64,000 nucleotides of DNA from Anoplopoma fimbria (Eukaryota; Chordata; Actinopteri; Perciformes; Anoplopomatidae). The stretch is from the NCBI RefSeq assembly GCF_027596085.1, contig NC_072464.1:12032124-12096123 (forward strand). The letters run 5' to 3'. The translations under genes and the position numbers were made by a program. The notes below the pieces were generated by a model, which saw only the letters and a program-made list of their open reading frames with translations, ran no database searches and was not told the DNA's origin. Position 1 is the stretch's first letter, and each line of letters starts with the position of its first letter. Shown in pieces: positions 1-11,975 of the stretch.

Positions 1-475
1 CCACATCCTTTTGAGCAGCGCCATGAGCAACCTGAAGAACATGGCTTTCTACGGCCTGACTGAGTTCCAACGCAAGACGCAGTACATGTTCGAGAGGACG
101 TTCAGCCTGCGCTTCATCTCCGCTTTCACGCAGATCAACAGCACGCGAGCTGCCAACGTGGACCTGAGCGAGCCCGTGCGCAGACGCATCGAGGAGCTCA
201 ACTATTTGGACGTGCAGTTGTACGAGTACGCCAAGGACCTGTTCCTCCAGCGCTTCCAGTTCACTCGCCAGAGGGAGCACCAGGAGGTGCGCTTGAAGAG
301 GCGCGAGGAGAGGCGCTGGCTGCGGGAGCAAAAAGAGCAGGGCAGGCCATGGCCGCCCAAACACAGAGGGGGAGGAAATGGAGGCGGGAGGAGGGGAGGA
401 GGGCTGGAGAAAGGGAGTGAAGGGGACTTCTCCACCACCACTGAGGACTACACGAGCCAAGTGGCCCGTTGGTGA
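1..475 (+). CDS. hs6st3: hs6st3, heparan-sulfate 6-O-sulfotransferase 3, 3' end of last coding exon (5' part outside window)
   Basis: The open frame enters the window at base 2 and ends at TGA 473-475, giving the last 157 residues. The start of the gene lies upstream. HS6ST enzymes are type II Golgi membrane proteins that transfer sulfate from PAPS to the 6-O position of glucosamine in heparan sulfate. The visible part holds the family block GLTEFQRKTQYMFERTF, then the ELNYLDVQLYEYAKDLF helix and a basic KRREERR stretch. The PAPS-binding motifs are not in the window. The final residues (TEDY-SQV-RW) match my memory of vertebrate HS6ST3 and differ from HS6ST1 and HS6ST2. The downstream mbnl2-rap2a-farp1 order agrees with HS6ST3 on human 13q32. 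Before the conserved tail there is a Gly/Arg-rich low-complexity insert (about residues 118-140 of this fragment) that I do not recall in the human protein. Family assignment is near certain; the paralogue is very likely. Confidence 0.93.
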   Translation, partial: HILLSSAMSNLKNMAFYGLTEFQRKTQYMFERTFSLRFISAFTQINSTRAANVDLSEPVRRRIEELNYLDVQLYEYAKDLFLQRFQFTRQREHQEVRLKRREERRWLREQKEQGRPWPPKHRGGGNGGGRRGGGLEKGSEGDFSTTTEDYTSQVARW

Positions 476-2213
476 GGCTTTGGTCTTCAGCAGGAGAGAG
501 ATTCCTCACAGACTTTATTTAAACCTTTGACTCTCTCTCACACATCCTCTCTCGTCTCTCTCTCACCATTAATCTGTCTCCTGCATCTGTCTATTTCTCG
601 GCTTCAGTGTGATCCAAGTGCTCTGCTGTTTCTTTCTGAAAACTGCCAAGTCTGTGAGTCTCACAGCAGCTCGGCCTTGGACTGCCCTTTGGTGTCTTCA
701 ATCTTTAAACGCTGTTTATACTTTTTTTTTTTGTAATTCGATTTTGGCCTTGGTTATTTTTCTCATTGGTTGAATAAGACAGTAAATTGAGGTGAAAGAA
801 GAAGAAAAAAATAATAATCAAAAGAAACTGCCTTAGCTTTGCTTTTCCTTTTGACATTCAGAGCAAAAGCGAACTGGTAGAAAACCATTTGAATGATGTA
901 GTAGTAGAGGAACTGATGGTTGCATGTCACACTGTAACATTATAGTGCAATTTTCGGAGAGTGATTTCCAAAAGATGTAATGTACTATAAGCCAAAGCTA
1001 AAGAAACAAATTGAATTCAATGACAATGAAACCCTCTCTAAAGACCATGCTGTATGCATGCATGTTTTAAACCAAATTATACAAGACTATCTGATGCTTA
1101 TATTTTGGTTACAATCCAATATATATTATTTCCTGAAATGCAATACCTTGCAGACTTGAACACCTCTCCCAAAGATAACATGTGCACACAAAGCCACACA
1201 GTCACAAAGAGTGCATCCTCCTGTGAAAATAACTTCAGTCTTTCCCCATACTTAGGTTAAAACATTTTTTTATTTTTTAACAAGAAAAAAAAGGAAGCAA
1301 GCTCTCTGTGATGAGAAAAGCATATTTTGTGAGTAATTCATTTTTAAAGGAGTGGGTTGCAGAGATAAAAAGTTGGTAAATAGTCCAGGTGATGAAATGT
1401 CAGTGTGGCTGCTGTGTGGCCTGACTGTGAATGAGATGATCAGCATTCAGCTCTCACGCCCCTCCCCGTCACACTGGCTGCTTTTACATGTTTGTAGAGC
1501 CGACGGCAACTGCACTGTGGGCAGCGAGAGCGCTTTAATGCCAGCAGTGCACCAGCCAACAAACCCCAGCCTCAAAGCAGTTAGAAAACGTGTCTGTCAT
1601 TTCTTCTGCCCGATAATTTCCAGCCCCTCAAATCCAATCAGCTTCACAGTATACATGAAGATGAAAGAGGGCTTGTTTTTATCTGCTTAAATAGGCTTCA
1701 GTGATGCTTTTTTTATGCCTCTTATCTGTCATTCACTCAAAATCCCTGCTTATCAAAGTGGTACTGCTGCTGCTATTTTAACAGTAATTTCTAATTTCTT
1801 CTCTGATTTCAGTTCCTTATAAAATACCTCAGAGGGCACAGTTTTATTTCATTTCAAAGAATCGCCTGTGTCTCGTCTTGTTTTAATGATTCATCTAGCT
1901 CGAGCAGTGAATGTGTTGAATGAATACAGGTTTTCGCCGTCAAGAGTTGTATTGGTGCACTTGTCTGTATGGATGCACTTAGTCTGAGTTCAGCGAGTGT
2001 GTGGATGGCTGGATAAGAACATAGACTAGGTGTACAGCACATTGATAAAACTCCAAGTGTTTCAAGAGGAGCTGCAGCTTTGTAAATTTAATTTATATTA
2101 TATTTGTAACTGATTTCTTCAGGTTTGTTTTGTAGCAGTGAAATAGATTGATGAGAAATCAGGTCTAAGATGTTATGTCAAATGATAAAGGGTCATTCTG
2201 GATTCTTTTTGTC

Positions 2214-2360
2214 ACCATTTTATGCTACTTTATACATTGTAAAGGCCCTTTAAACTCCACTACATTCATTTGACAGCTAGTTACATTGCAAATACATGCA
2301 ACATGAAAAATGCTGCTTATATGTTGATATTTAACAATAATCCAATTATATAAAATACAT
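2214..2360 (+). repeat. dispersed repeat family D, copy 1
   Basis: The words TGCTACTTTATAC, CTCCACTACATTCATTTGACAG and CTAGTTACATTGCAAATA-like segments occur in the order I know from a very common percomorph dispersed repeat. A second copy lies at 42345-42540. Boundaries are approximate. Confidence 0.5.
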
Positions 2361-3044
2361 TTTATATATCCTGCGTAATGCTAAATTCTGCCATATAACA
2401 TCAAATATTGATGACTAAATAAATAAAAATCAAAGTTTTGGGGGAAAAATGATATTTTAGCGTAGAATTTAACTGTCAAAATATAAAGAAAATATGTTTG
2501 AGGGACCTTTAGGCAAAAGTGAATGCACGATAATTACTTTAGTGTTTTTACATTGGCCCTTTTTTAGCAAAGGCATTTCGACCTATCATTGCAGGAAAAG
2601 CACATGTGTAAATAATAAAATGAATGATGGCTGAATTCCATATCAGTTGAGTTCAGTGTCCTAGTAATATTACTTTTATTATTGTTATTGTTGTTGATAT
2701 AAGTAACACCTGTGCTTGTATGACAAGTCAAAATGTATGCTGTGGAAAAAGGTTAATTATTTAACTGATATGGTATTGTCACTTGATTCTATAGCCATTA
2801 CAGCAGGAGGATTTCTTTTGAAAATGGTTATGCCAAAAGGATGTTTATTTGGGAACTTTCTTTTAATAAACCAACATGCACCACTGCTGTGTGACAAGCT
2901 GTAGGAATTGCAATGTTCCCCGGTGACAGATGGCATGAGCTCCACATGAGCAGTAGAGGTGCTGTATAGCTATTAATGCAACGCTAATGAAACACTTGTT
3001 GTCAATGTGCTATATACCCAAGTTATATTATATATACATATATA

Positions 3045-3046
<2 letters not shown>

Positions 3047-3120
<74 letters not shown>
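3047..3120 (+). repeat. (TG)37 microsatellite
   Basis: Uninterrupted TG dinucleotides over 74 nt, preceded by an alternating TA-rich run. The open frames of Cys-Val or His-Thr repeats across it are artefacts. Confidence 0.98.
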
Positions 3121-3121
<1 letters not shown>

Positions 3122-3400
3122 AAATTTCTGAAAAAAATGCAGTGGGATTGCTGGCTGCAAAGACGCTGATGTGTGTCATATTTTGTCTTTCATCATGTTC
3201 CTGTGTGTTATGTCATCATTAACATACGTGTAGCGCTGCCTTAAAGCTTCTTGTGAGATACCATATACAGACTTATTTTTAGCGATTCATCCGGGGAGGC
3301 AGAACAACAAAAGGAACTGAAATTGTTTAAAATGTTAAAATGTAAGTGTTTAGGTGTAATAAAGCTACTGTGACACCACAGAGATCAGAAAATAACTCTA

Positions 3401-6400
3401 ATTAGCACATTTCACTCAGCTGTGTGTTCCCACCTGCGATTAACGGTTGCCATGGGGATGGTAACTACCGAGGGATTCTTGGGTCAGACAGTTCATTTAA
3501 TAGAGATTAAGCTGAGAGGCATCACTCAAACACTAGCTTATTAATCAAAATGCGAAAGTCATATCTCTAGACTCTAGAGAGTGGACTCTGCTCTATGCGC
3601 TGTTGTAAAATATGTGTTCATAGTTTGGGAATTAGGATGTATGTGGGGAAAGTGGCGAGCTAAGAGGCCCACAGTGCTAACTGTTTAAGTCTGTAATCTC
3701 AGATAGTTACCTTGTTTCAAAGAACACATTTTATACAATTTGATGAAATAAAATATGTATGTAGAGTGAAAAGGAGTAAAGATGTTGAAGAGAAATTTTA
3801 GAGTTTCACAGCTAAATCCAAGTCTGCATGCCATGTCCCACATTCTGTCCATTCATTTGAATGAGGAAATAATTCACAAATAACTTTAAATAGTTCAGAT
3901 AGTATGACAGATGCAAACCGAAAAATGTACTTGCGATTATCAATGAGCTGAACATTTTGAACACAGAAAATTAAGCTTCTACATTTAATGGTGTTGATAG
4001 AGTTAGATGCCAAAAAAAGAGGAAGACCAATTCATTTAATTAATTGTGCATCCATTGCCTTAGCATAATCAACAACATATGTATATATAAATCTCACATT
4101 TAAAGGCTGAGATATTGTCAACTCATGGACAAATCTTTTACAGTTTATCCCAGTCAGAGTTTCCACTGTGCCATGATTTTTTCTTTTTTATGTCAGGCCT
4201 CTCTGCTTATTGAGCAAATATATAAAACAATTCAACTGCTGATAATTATAAATAAAATATGAGTACACTGTTCATTTAAAGGCTTATTGTTTGTGTGACT
4301 TACTAATATTTGTTTTCACCAAATGATGTCCTAAAAGACTTTCCACAAATTTTGAAATTGTAAAATTGAAAACTCTCAGACTATGGTGTAAATAAAAGGG
4401 ATGGGGGTGAAAAAGCCACTCTAAATTTTACGGACATTCCCAGAAAAGTGTGACATGCCTCTTTGTTAGGATCATTTTAATGAACTTGTACTGCCACTTC
4501 ATATCTCTGAGAATCTGATTTATCTGTATTTATTTGTTTCTATATATCATTTCAACCGTTGCTAAAGAATGGCTTTGTCTGATGGAAAATACCAGTATTA
4601 CCAACACCTCAGTTTTACTGGAAGAGAGCTTTCTTAGTGTAAGAATTTCTATGTACATGTTTAAAGTCTTGTGATGAAATGAACAGTCTAAAAGCTTTTT
4701 GGCGTGTAATATTTAACCTGCCATTTTTTTCAGACCTGAAAAATATGAGTGAATTCTGCTTAAGATATCTGAAATAAATGCATCGAATGGCCAGAACATT
4801 ATAATGTGTGTCGTTTTTATATTCTAAACATAGATATATACCACTTATTAATTTATGTTTGTGGGTGTTTTGCAAGAACTTCTCTCTTCCAAAACAGATT
4901 TTCACAATTGGTTTCAGAAAGAAAACAAAGAAAGCATCTTTAAGGTAAGTCCTATATTGAGTAGGGAGTGAGATATATACAGTTCAACCATATTTTTCGC
5001 CCATATGTGATGTTGCATTGAGTGATTTATTCCTTAATTATGTTGACTGTAATTTACTAGCATCTGTCAACCTATCAAACGAAAAATATGGAACATTGTC
5101 TTCTGATGTAGACATATCATCCTGCAAGACTACTTTGCTGATATCTTTTCATGTTACAAAAGATCAAGAAGGAATAACAAAGAACAAATGTTCAGTCTCA
5201 GAAATAGCCAGCGCTACACAATTACTGAAAGCAGATTCACCTGAATATTTTAATTTCTTCCGAGATTAAAGCCAGCAGGTGTCTGGTGCTTTTTATTTGG
5301 CCTAATTAAAGATAAGCACATCCCGTGCTTTTCTCAGGAACTGGCTTTATATTCTCTCTTATTTCATTTCATTTCAACTCAAATAAGCAACGGACATTTA
5401 CATAACAAGATGATACCTGCAGACACAGCGATAACATTAAACATTTACTGTTCATTAGAAAAGCAAACATTGAATTATTTAATTAGGGTATATGTTTTTG
5501 ATAAATAGCTCCTCGAAAAGCGGCGTTAAATGTAAATAAAATTATATTTTATTGTAATTAGATTACTGATCTGGTTAGGAAGTTTAGGATAAGGATCTGA
5601 TTAGGAAGTGCAAGAATATTGCCAGAAAAATACATTTCCATTCACCTATAGAGCAAAGGGCCTCAATGCCATATTAACTTGGTGTTTTCCAAGGGACACT
5701 TCACATTATTGCTGTGTATACTGACATACAGAGACTTCTGCTTCCCTCCACGTTGAACTGTATTGCTGGCTCAGCATTTCAGCTGGTGATTGCAGCAAGT
5801 AATTTCCACCCAGATGGTACGAGTGTATTATTTTCTATGTTTAACCTTAGAAAGTGTTTAATGACTTGAAAGTAAAAACTGCACCATTGCTCCTCGAAGA
5901 CAGTCAGCACCAAAATGTGGTGCCTGATACTGATGTGAAAACATTCAGAATTAACATAATTATCAACAGTGATTACATTTAACACTTTATTGAGATGGGG
6001 ACTAAAACAAGATATGTGCTTTTCTTTTTACTGTTCAATAACATCATAAAACAAAATAAAACACGTTAAAAAAAAAACACACAACATCAGATCTACTGTA
6101 GAGATATCTTAGAATGACAATAATGTTAGCAGGAATTCCCCAAAAAGACAAACTTTGCTTTTGTTTAACGTTCATATTCACATTGATTTTGTAGATCTGG
6201 ACCAGGCTGAGCTTGTAGATATGGTCAGATCAGAGAACAGTACAAGCAAGACTCTGAATATTGCTATTGATCCTCATTTTAACATGCAGGTCTATTTACC
6301 CACATTGCACACCATCAGTGTGCAGAGGATGTGATACAGCTTGCATTACAAAACTAACACCTCACCATTGGGTTTCTGGACCATCCTGCATCTCCCCTGT

Positions 6401-8689
6401 TGAGCCTCTAGGTATGTCAATTTGTAAAATTATATTTTAGAGAGGACTGACATCTGCTGGCCACATGATAGAATCGCTGCTTATCTTGGGTCACCTGATT
6501 GTTCTACTGGCTGTTAATTCCTATAAACACTCAAGAAATCCCCAGTTTTCCTTATTACATTTTTTTTCAATAAATGTAATGAATGGAAAAAGAAATGCGC
6601 CTCTCTATTATTCTTGAACACAACCATCAGTTCAGCTTTGCTTCCTTTACATTTTTTACCACTAGATGGGAATGTTGCAAGTACAGTGTACAGTACAACC
6701 AAATGCTTTACATTGTGTTCTTCTTGAGGTTTATAAACTGTTTAAAGGTAAAGGAGAGCAGAATTAGTTCATATCAGTGGTAAATGTTGTTTTGAAAGAA
6801 ACTTAGAACTGGATAGGATTAAGAAAAACTTGATTAGCATTTGTCTTATTTGTAGTAAAAGAGATCTTAAGTGGTTATAGTGTATCTTTTTTATCAGTTT
6901 CATGACAAAAAGTCCATAAAAAACATAGTCATTTCCTCATCTTTTCTGGTGTTAACAAGCAGTGACTACTCAAGTAAGTACCATTTCAAGTTAAGCAGGT
7001 TGACTGAGTGATGAACAGCAGTTTATGTTGAAAGAATAGGTTTGTTAACCCACATTGCACAGTTTAACTTCTGTGAAAGTTCATGTGAATGAAAAGAACT
7101 CCAAATGTGACACCTATCAAAGCCACAGTGATGTCAGGTACTATTAAATTGAGTGTAAATAAAATGATATGTGAACAACAAACAGGGTTAAGGTCAAATA
7201 AATGAAAGCAGGGATTTCTGCATTCTCTTTGTTATTATATTTGAGTCGTTTTGACAGTGACATTCTCCTCAAAGGGAGCAATATGGTGACCTTTCCCTGT
7301 GGCACTTGATGCCACATCTCCAGTTTTTTTAAGTGATCTGTCACTATGACAGTTCAGATTAATCTCATCGGTTGCTTCAAGAAGCCTGGAGACATATAAA
7401 AGGAAGGTAATCAATCAATTAATCACAACTGGTTTGTGCCTGTATTTTGCATGAGCACCAACAATGGCCAAATTACTTTATGGCAAGTATGGGTAAAATG
7501 TTACATTCGCCACACACAAAGATCACACCATTTTTGAAGTACAAAATTAATATGCCAAATGACATTGATTCATTTGTCGTTCCCCTCCCCCTGAATAATG
7601 CCACTCAAAGCATTCAAAACCCATTTTTTTCCTGTGATGTTTTTATATTTTTCAGTGAAACAGCAAGGCAGGTGCTCCTCCTAACACCATCCTCAGCACG
7701 CATACATTTCTGTAGGAATGCTAGCCAATTAGGTGGATCATGACCATCACTGTCACACAATAAAATGACAGGCTGCTGATCTTTTTCTATGTTCTGATGT
7801 GTTCAGACAAATGGTTCATCCTCCCATATAGTACCACTTTTAAATCTACTGGAAACAAGGAGGTGCTCTCCATGATTTCAGCCAACCAGTTAGTTAGAAA
7901 ATGAATGACAAGAAAAAATAGCAATACAACTTAGGGGCACATGCTTTGTAAAGTCTAGCACTAAACAGATAAGACAGTCTTATGTGGCAGTGACATAGAT
8001 TTATTTTCATCGTTATTGTAGAAATATTTTATTAACATAAAGAATCTTATGTCTGTCTCCCTCCCTCTAAACCACCCTGACTGATCTTATCTAGGTTAGC
8101 ATCAATCCTATTTGACCTTGAGCAGACCAATTAATTCGCCCACTGCTTTGCTTCCTACACTGATAATACAAGTCACAGATTTTTCAGTATAACTCTTTAA
8201 AAGCCTTACATTACTATTATTTCTCATACAAATAAATTATATACACAACTCTTCAGGACACATACTTCATCAATATGAATTAATGAAAATTATTGGGAAG
8301 AATATTGACATCACACTATTCTTTTGCCAAAATCATATTAATATACTTCGTTTATTAGATTGTATTTTTGCGTGAAAGCTTAAATTAAAGCATTAAACTG
8401 ATCCAGAAAAACGCACTTTTTTTTTTTGCTGTTCCCTTGGTAACAAGCAAACCCTTGCCCTTTCACTCTACTGGCATTCGTGTGGATCATACCACTTTCC
8501 CGTCGTAGGTGGGGGGAATGCGGGGGGGGGATAAGTTACAGAAGGGTCTCTTTTTTGCCAAAATATGACTACGTTAAAATTAACTTAATGCATTTACATA
8601 GTAATATAACATGTTTTTTAATGTTCTCTATTCTAAACGTTGCATATTTAATTATCGATGACATACGTGCTTCTCAGCTCACCCCGTGA
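3401..8689. other. intergenic DNA between hs6st3 and mbnl2
   Basis: No convincing exon was found on either strand. The sequence is AT-rich, with many AATAAA words and short spurious open frames. A compact segment at 5265-5335, with paired TAATTA-type homeodomain core words and mixed base composition, looks like a possible conserved non-coding element, but this cannot be tested without alignment. The human neighbour OXGR1, an intronless GPCR gene, is not present here; no seven-helix open frame exists. Confidence 0.5.
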
Positions 8690-9013
8690 AACCCCCGTCA
8701 TCACACCAAACTGACGACCGTACAGTAAGCTGTCAGAAGCTTGTTGCTTAGCTTAAATCTGTGCAGTGCTACAGTAAAGTAAAGAAGAAACGAGGTCGAA
8801 ATAACAAGATTTAACTCCACGAACAGAGCAACACGTAACGTGGGTTGTTGCACATCTTGTTCTCGTTAGTTCAGTGGCACTGTCGTGGTGTCTGTCCTAG
8901 CTGGTGCGTGATTTCCTCTGGGAGAGAGCGGCTCCTCCGTGGTGATGAGGTAAGCAGGTGCGCTCCTCGGCTAGCAGTGCGGCTAACTTAAGCTAGTGCA
9001 CGTCCACGCTCAG
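8690..9013 (+). promoter_or_regulatory. mbnl2: probable mbnl2 promoter / non-coding first exon
   Basis: Base composition changes from AT-rich to GC/CpG-richer around 8690. Two strong splice-donor matches follow: GAG|GTAAGC with the exon ending at 8949, and CAG|GTAAGT (full consensus) with the exon ending at 9013. Vertebrate MBNL genes have untranslated first exons spliced to the exon carrying the start codon, and this is the best candidate upstream of it. The transcription start is not defined by the sequence. Confidence 0.45.
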
Positions 9014-10840
9014 GTAAGTGTTGTCTACGCTGCTAGCAACATGACAGCGGTGCATTTAGCTTTAGCGAGCTAAGTATGTTTCATTAGCTAGCTAAAGTAG
9101 CCGAGGATGAGAATGCAAATCAGAGACTTGTCGTCAACATGCTGCCCTCCATGCACCAGACTGTGCACGACGTTGATGTCAGGGTTTGGGTTGACAGTCA
9201 TTGGAGGGCGGTCGTGTTTTCTGCTGTTTGTTAATGAAGAGACATAACGTTATCTGTGCAGTATATACACTAAGGTGGTATGGGCGGGACATCCATTATC
9301 AGACAAGCGAAATTCACCTTTCCCCTTCCTTCAAATGTGGACAACAACCCTACACACACGATTTAAACACAACAACACGTGCATAACAAAATGCATGTGT
9401 CAGAAATACATATTTTCAGATTTGTCATTATGAATGTTACAGGAAATACCCTTCTGAGTGAGAAGTAACATATCGAAAGTCAGTATGCATTGGGAAGTGA
9501 ATTCATCATGTATGCATCTTTGCAAATTCTAGGTGTATGATCTTGGATCAACACTGTGTTATTAGGGGTAGTTGCAGATGTTTTGGGGGGGGGCATGAAG
9601 ATTTACAGTATAACCATATTATAACCATGTTATAGTGGGTCATTTGTATTGCATGAGAAATTAGATTTTTGTTATATTGCATTCTTTGGAAGTGCAGTTG
9701 TGGTACAACAGTAAATGTAATGGTGGTGGACTTTTACAGTTCTTCATGACAAATTAGGGAGTTGTAATTACACAAAATTAAATTAGAAAAATACTGAGTC
9801 TGTTTTTAGCTTTGATTGACCAGCAAGTAATGCAAAATGGAGCTTATGACATAGGCCTATAGTACATAAATTGTACTAACTTGCTTGCAGAGCACTGTGT
9901 AAAGCATGTTCTGGACATATTGTACATTGATGTGCTATAAGCTCTGTACATCGACTCATTCTGGCAAAAGGTTTGTATAGTGTTAGTAGGTATATCATTT
10001 CTTGTGCCTGCACTATAAGTGTTGAATTCAGTCTCTTCTTAACTAATTATATTTCATTTAAAAAAGGTCGACTGCTAGAAGTGTCTTGCTCCAAGCTGTA
10101 AACAAACAGTGCCACAGCTCCTGGTTTTCTATTGGCTGATTTCTGACTGGGAGGTTCCTTCCAGGGGGCTGGCACCCAGACAGGAAGGGGGGGTGGCTGT
10201 GGAAATGTTTCAGCCAGAGTTGCACAGACAGATTTTACTGTTGTGTAGAGAAATTCTTTGGTCACTGAATCCGTGGAACGGAGAGGAAGTCCATGGCTGT
10301 TGTTATGGTCATCATATTAAAAAGTTAAAACAGTTAAAAGTTGTATCTTTAACCTAAATTCTCGGTCCGGGACAGAAGTTCTCTAGAGCTACACGAAGTG
10401 AGAGAGGTAGGTCCCTTTGCTCTGTTTCCTGACTTGCGCCCAAAGGAATTTGCTGCAGTATGCTGTGGGATAGCATGCAGTTAAGCAGAGCGGCTGCTAT
10501 AGCAGAAGCTCTGGGTAAACAGCAGAGTTTATTCTGAATATGTGCCTTTTCAGTCTTGTAAGTAACATTGTAGACCATGTTACTTGCTCCCAGTGGGAAA
10601 AACTCCCAACTCTTGTAAATATTTATTCTGCTCTCGATTTAACCACCTTTTCTGCCTGCTCAGCAACTTCCTGTGTGTTTTACCAGTCAGTGTGCTGGTC
10701 TGACTATCCCGTTTGTGTTTGACACAGAACATGGTGTGTGTTTAAGCTTTATCTTTGTTTCATCTAATCTGTATGTGCTTTGGGGGGCAAAAAGTGAGCA
10801 TATCTGATATCGGATTGGAGCTTTGAAAATGTTTACACAC

Positions 10841-10862
10841 TGTACTGTACTGTACTGTACTG

Positions 10863-10927
<65 letters not shown>
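10841..10927 (+). repeat. compound tandem repeat (TGTAC)4 then (GATT)16
   Basis: Four TGTAC units at 10841-10860 are followed almost directly by 16 perfect GATT units at 10864-10927. The repeated Asn-Gln-Ser-Ile open frames on the minus strand derive from this tract. Confidence 0.97.
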
Positions 10928-11118
10928 ACCATGACACCAGCTACACATCCCAGACTAGCACAACAACTGAGACGCTGACAGCTAGTCAGTTGCGTAGTTT
11001 GTTTTATACTTGCTGCTGTGTTCTAAAAGCTCTGACTCCTCCTAAATGTATTCCGCTCTTATCATTTTGTTAGTCCCAGTACGCCGTTGGTGTTTGACTT
11101 GTCAGGTCTTGTCTATTT

Positions 11119-11300
11119 AGAGCTGCAACTAGCGAAATATTTTATTGAGTAATTGTTTAACCCACAAAATGTCTATCAGTTTATCCCAAACTCCAAGATG
11201 ATGTCTTCAGGAGATTTCTCACATTTGAGAAGCTGGAACCAGAGAATGACTGGGTGTTTCTGTTAAGGAAATGACTTAAACAATTTGGCTCTCGGGAATG
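11119..11300 (-). repeat. dispersed repeat family A, copy 1
   Basis: It begins with AGAGCTGCAACTAGCGAAA and contains CCAAGATGATGTCTTC, words of the fish repeat that carries GCTGCAACTAACGATTA at its end. Four more copies occur in this window. This copy is diverged and its boundaries are approximate. Confidence 0.55.
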
Positions 11301-11513
11301 ACATAACCAAATATAACTTGACTAATTACAAAAGCTCACATTTGTTATTGCTTGACCTAATCTGCTTTTTGCTTTAGATGGCTAAAGAACAGATTGCTCT
11401 ATAGAAGGGACTCTTTTGAATAGAAGAAAGTACATAAGATGTTATCAGTGTAGACTAATTGCACCATAGTTGTAATTTTTGTTTGGATACAAATTCTGCC
11501 TTTCGTCTTTCAG

Positions 11514-11801
11514 ATCACCAACAAAAAGTGCCTTTGAGAAGATATCCTTGACTTGAGGTTGGTCCGTCTACATTGCTGGCCTGTGCTTTCATTAAGGCCA
11601 GACTCAAGCACCAACACAGGATACCTCAGCTGCAAGTCCTTTGCCACCGCCAGCCATCTGATCATTCTGCACCAGCTGATGGAGGACTCACCAGGTTGTT
11701 TTAAAAGAGGACTTTGCACATAAAGCCAACCTACAGCTTTCGTTGTATGAGGCCCAATAGATTAACTTAAAACATTTAATTTATGATTATAACCTTCGGT
11801 C
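11514..11801 (+). other. mbnl2: mbnl2 5'UTR portion of the first coding exon, with three uATGs
   Basis: A pyrimidine-rich tract ending in TTTCAG (11508-11513) marks the acceptor, so this exon runs 11514-11975. The leader has three upstream ATGs: 11679 (14 codons plus stop at 11723), 11747 (7 codons plus stop at 11770), and 11783. The last opens a frame that overlaps the main start and ends at 11893. The final ~70 nt are AT-rich and may belong to the deeply conserved leader known for MBNL first coding exons; that is inference. Confidence 0.65.
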
Positions 11802-11975
11802 ATGGCGATGAACATTTCCTCAGTAAGAGACACAAAATGGCTTACCCTGGAAGTCTGTCGACAGTTTCAGCGAGGAAACTGTTCACGCAGTGATGAGGAA
11901 TGCAAATTTGCTCATCCACCGAAGAGCTGCCTAGTTGACAATGGGAGAGTTGTTGCCTGCTTTGACTCACTGAAG
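11802..11975 (+). CDS. mbnl2: mbnl2 coding exon 1 (zinc finger 1 and first Cys of finger 2)
   Basis: Codons 1-58, phase 0, donor AAG|GTAAGA. It encodes [17 protein letters not shown] and the first CCCH finger (C19-X7-C27-X6-C34-X3-H38). C53 of finger 2 is also here, so the second finger is split by the intron, as in other MBNL genes. Confidence 0.96.

Larger units (their letters stand above)
476..3400 (+). other. probable hs6st3 3'UTR and start of intergenic region
   Basis: AT-rich non-coding sequence follows the hs6st3 stop. Several AATAAA hexamers could end the transcript: 2418-2423, 2422-2427, 2614-2619, 2865-2870 and 3358-3363. None stands out by its downstream GU-rich context, so the 3' end is not resolved. 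The stretch also holds a fragment of a dispersed repeat at about 2214-2360 and a TG microsatellite at 3047-3120. Short open frames here lack recognisable protein features. Confidence 0.4.
9014..11513 (+). other. mbnl2: probable mbnl2 5' intron
   Basis: About 2.5 kb lies between the presumed non-coding exon and the acceptor at 11511-11513. It contains the GATT and TGTAC tandem repeats (10841-10927) and a dispersed repeat at about 11119-11300. A moderately GC-rich stretch at 10090-10300 with an ATTGG box (CCAAT on the other strand) could be an alternative promoter, but the support is weak. Confidence 0.45.

Noticed and set aside
10687..10948. Minus-strand Asn-Gln-Ser-Ile repeat protein
   Set aside because: Direct translation of the GATT tetranucleotide repeat.
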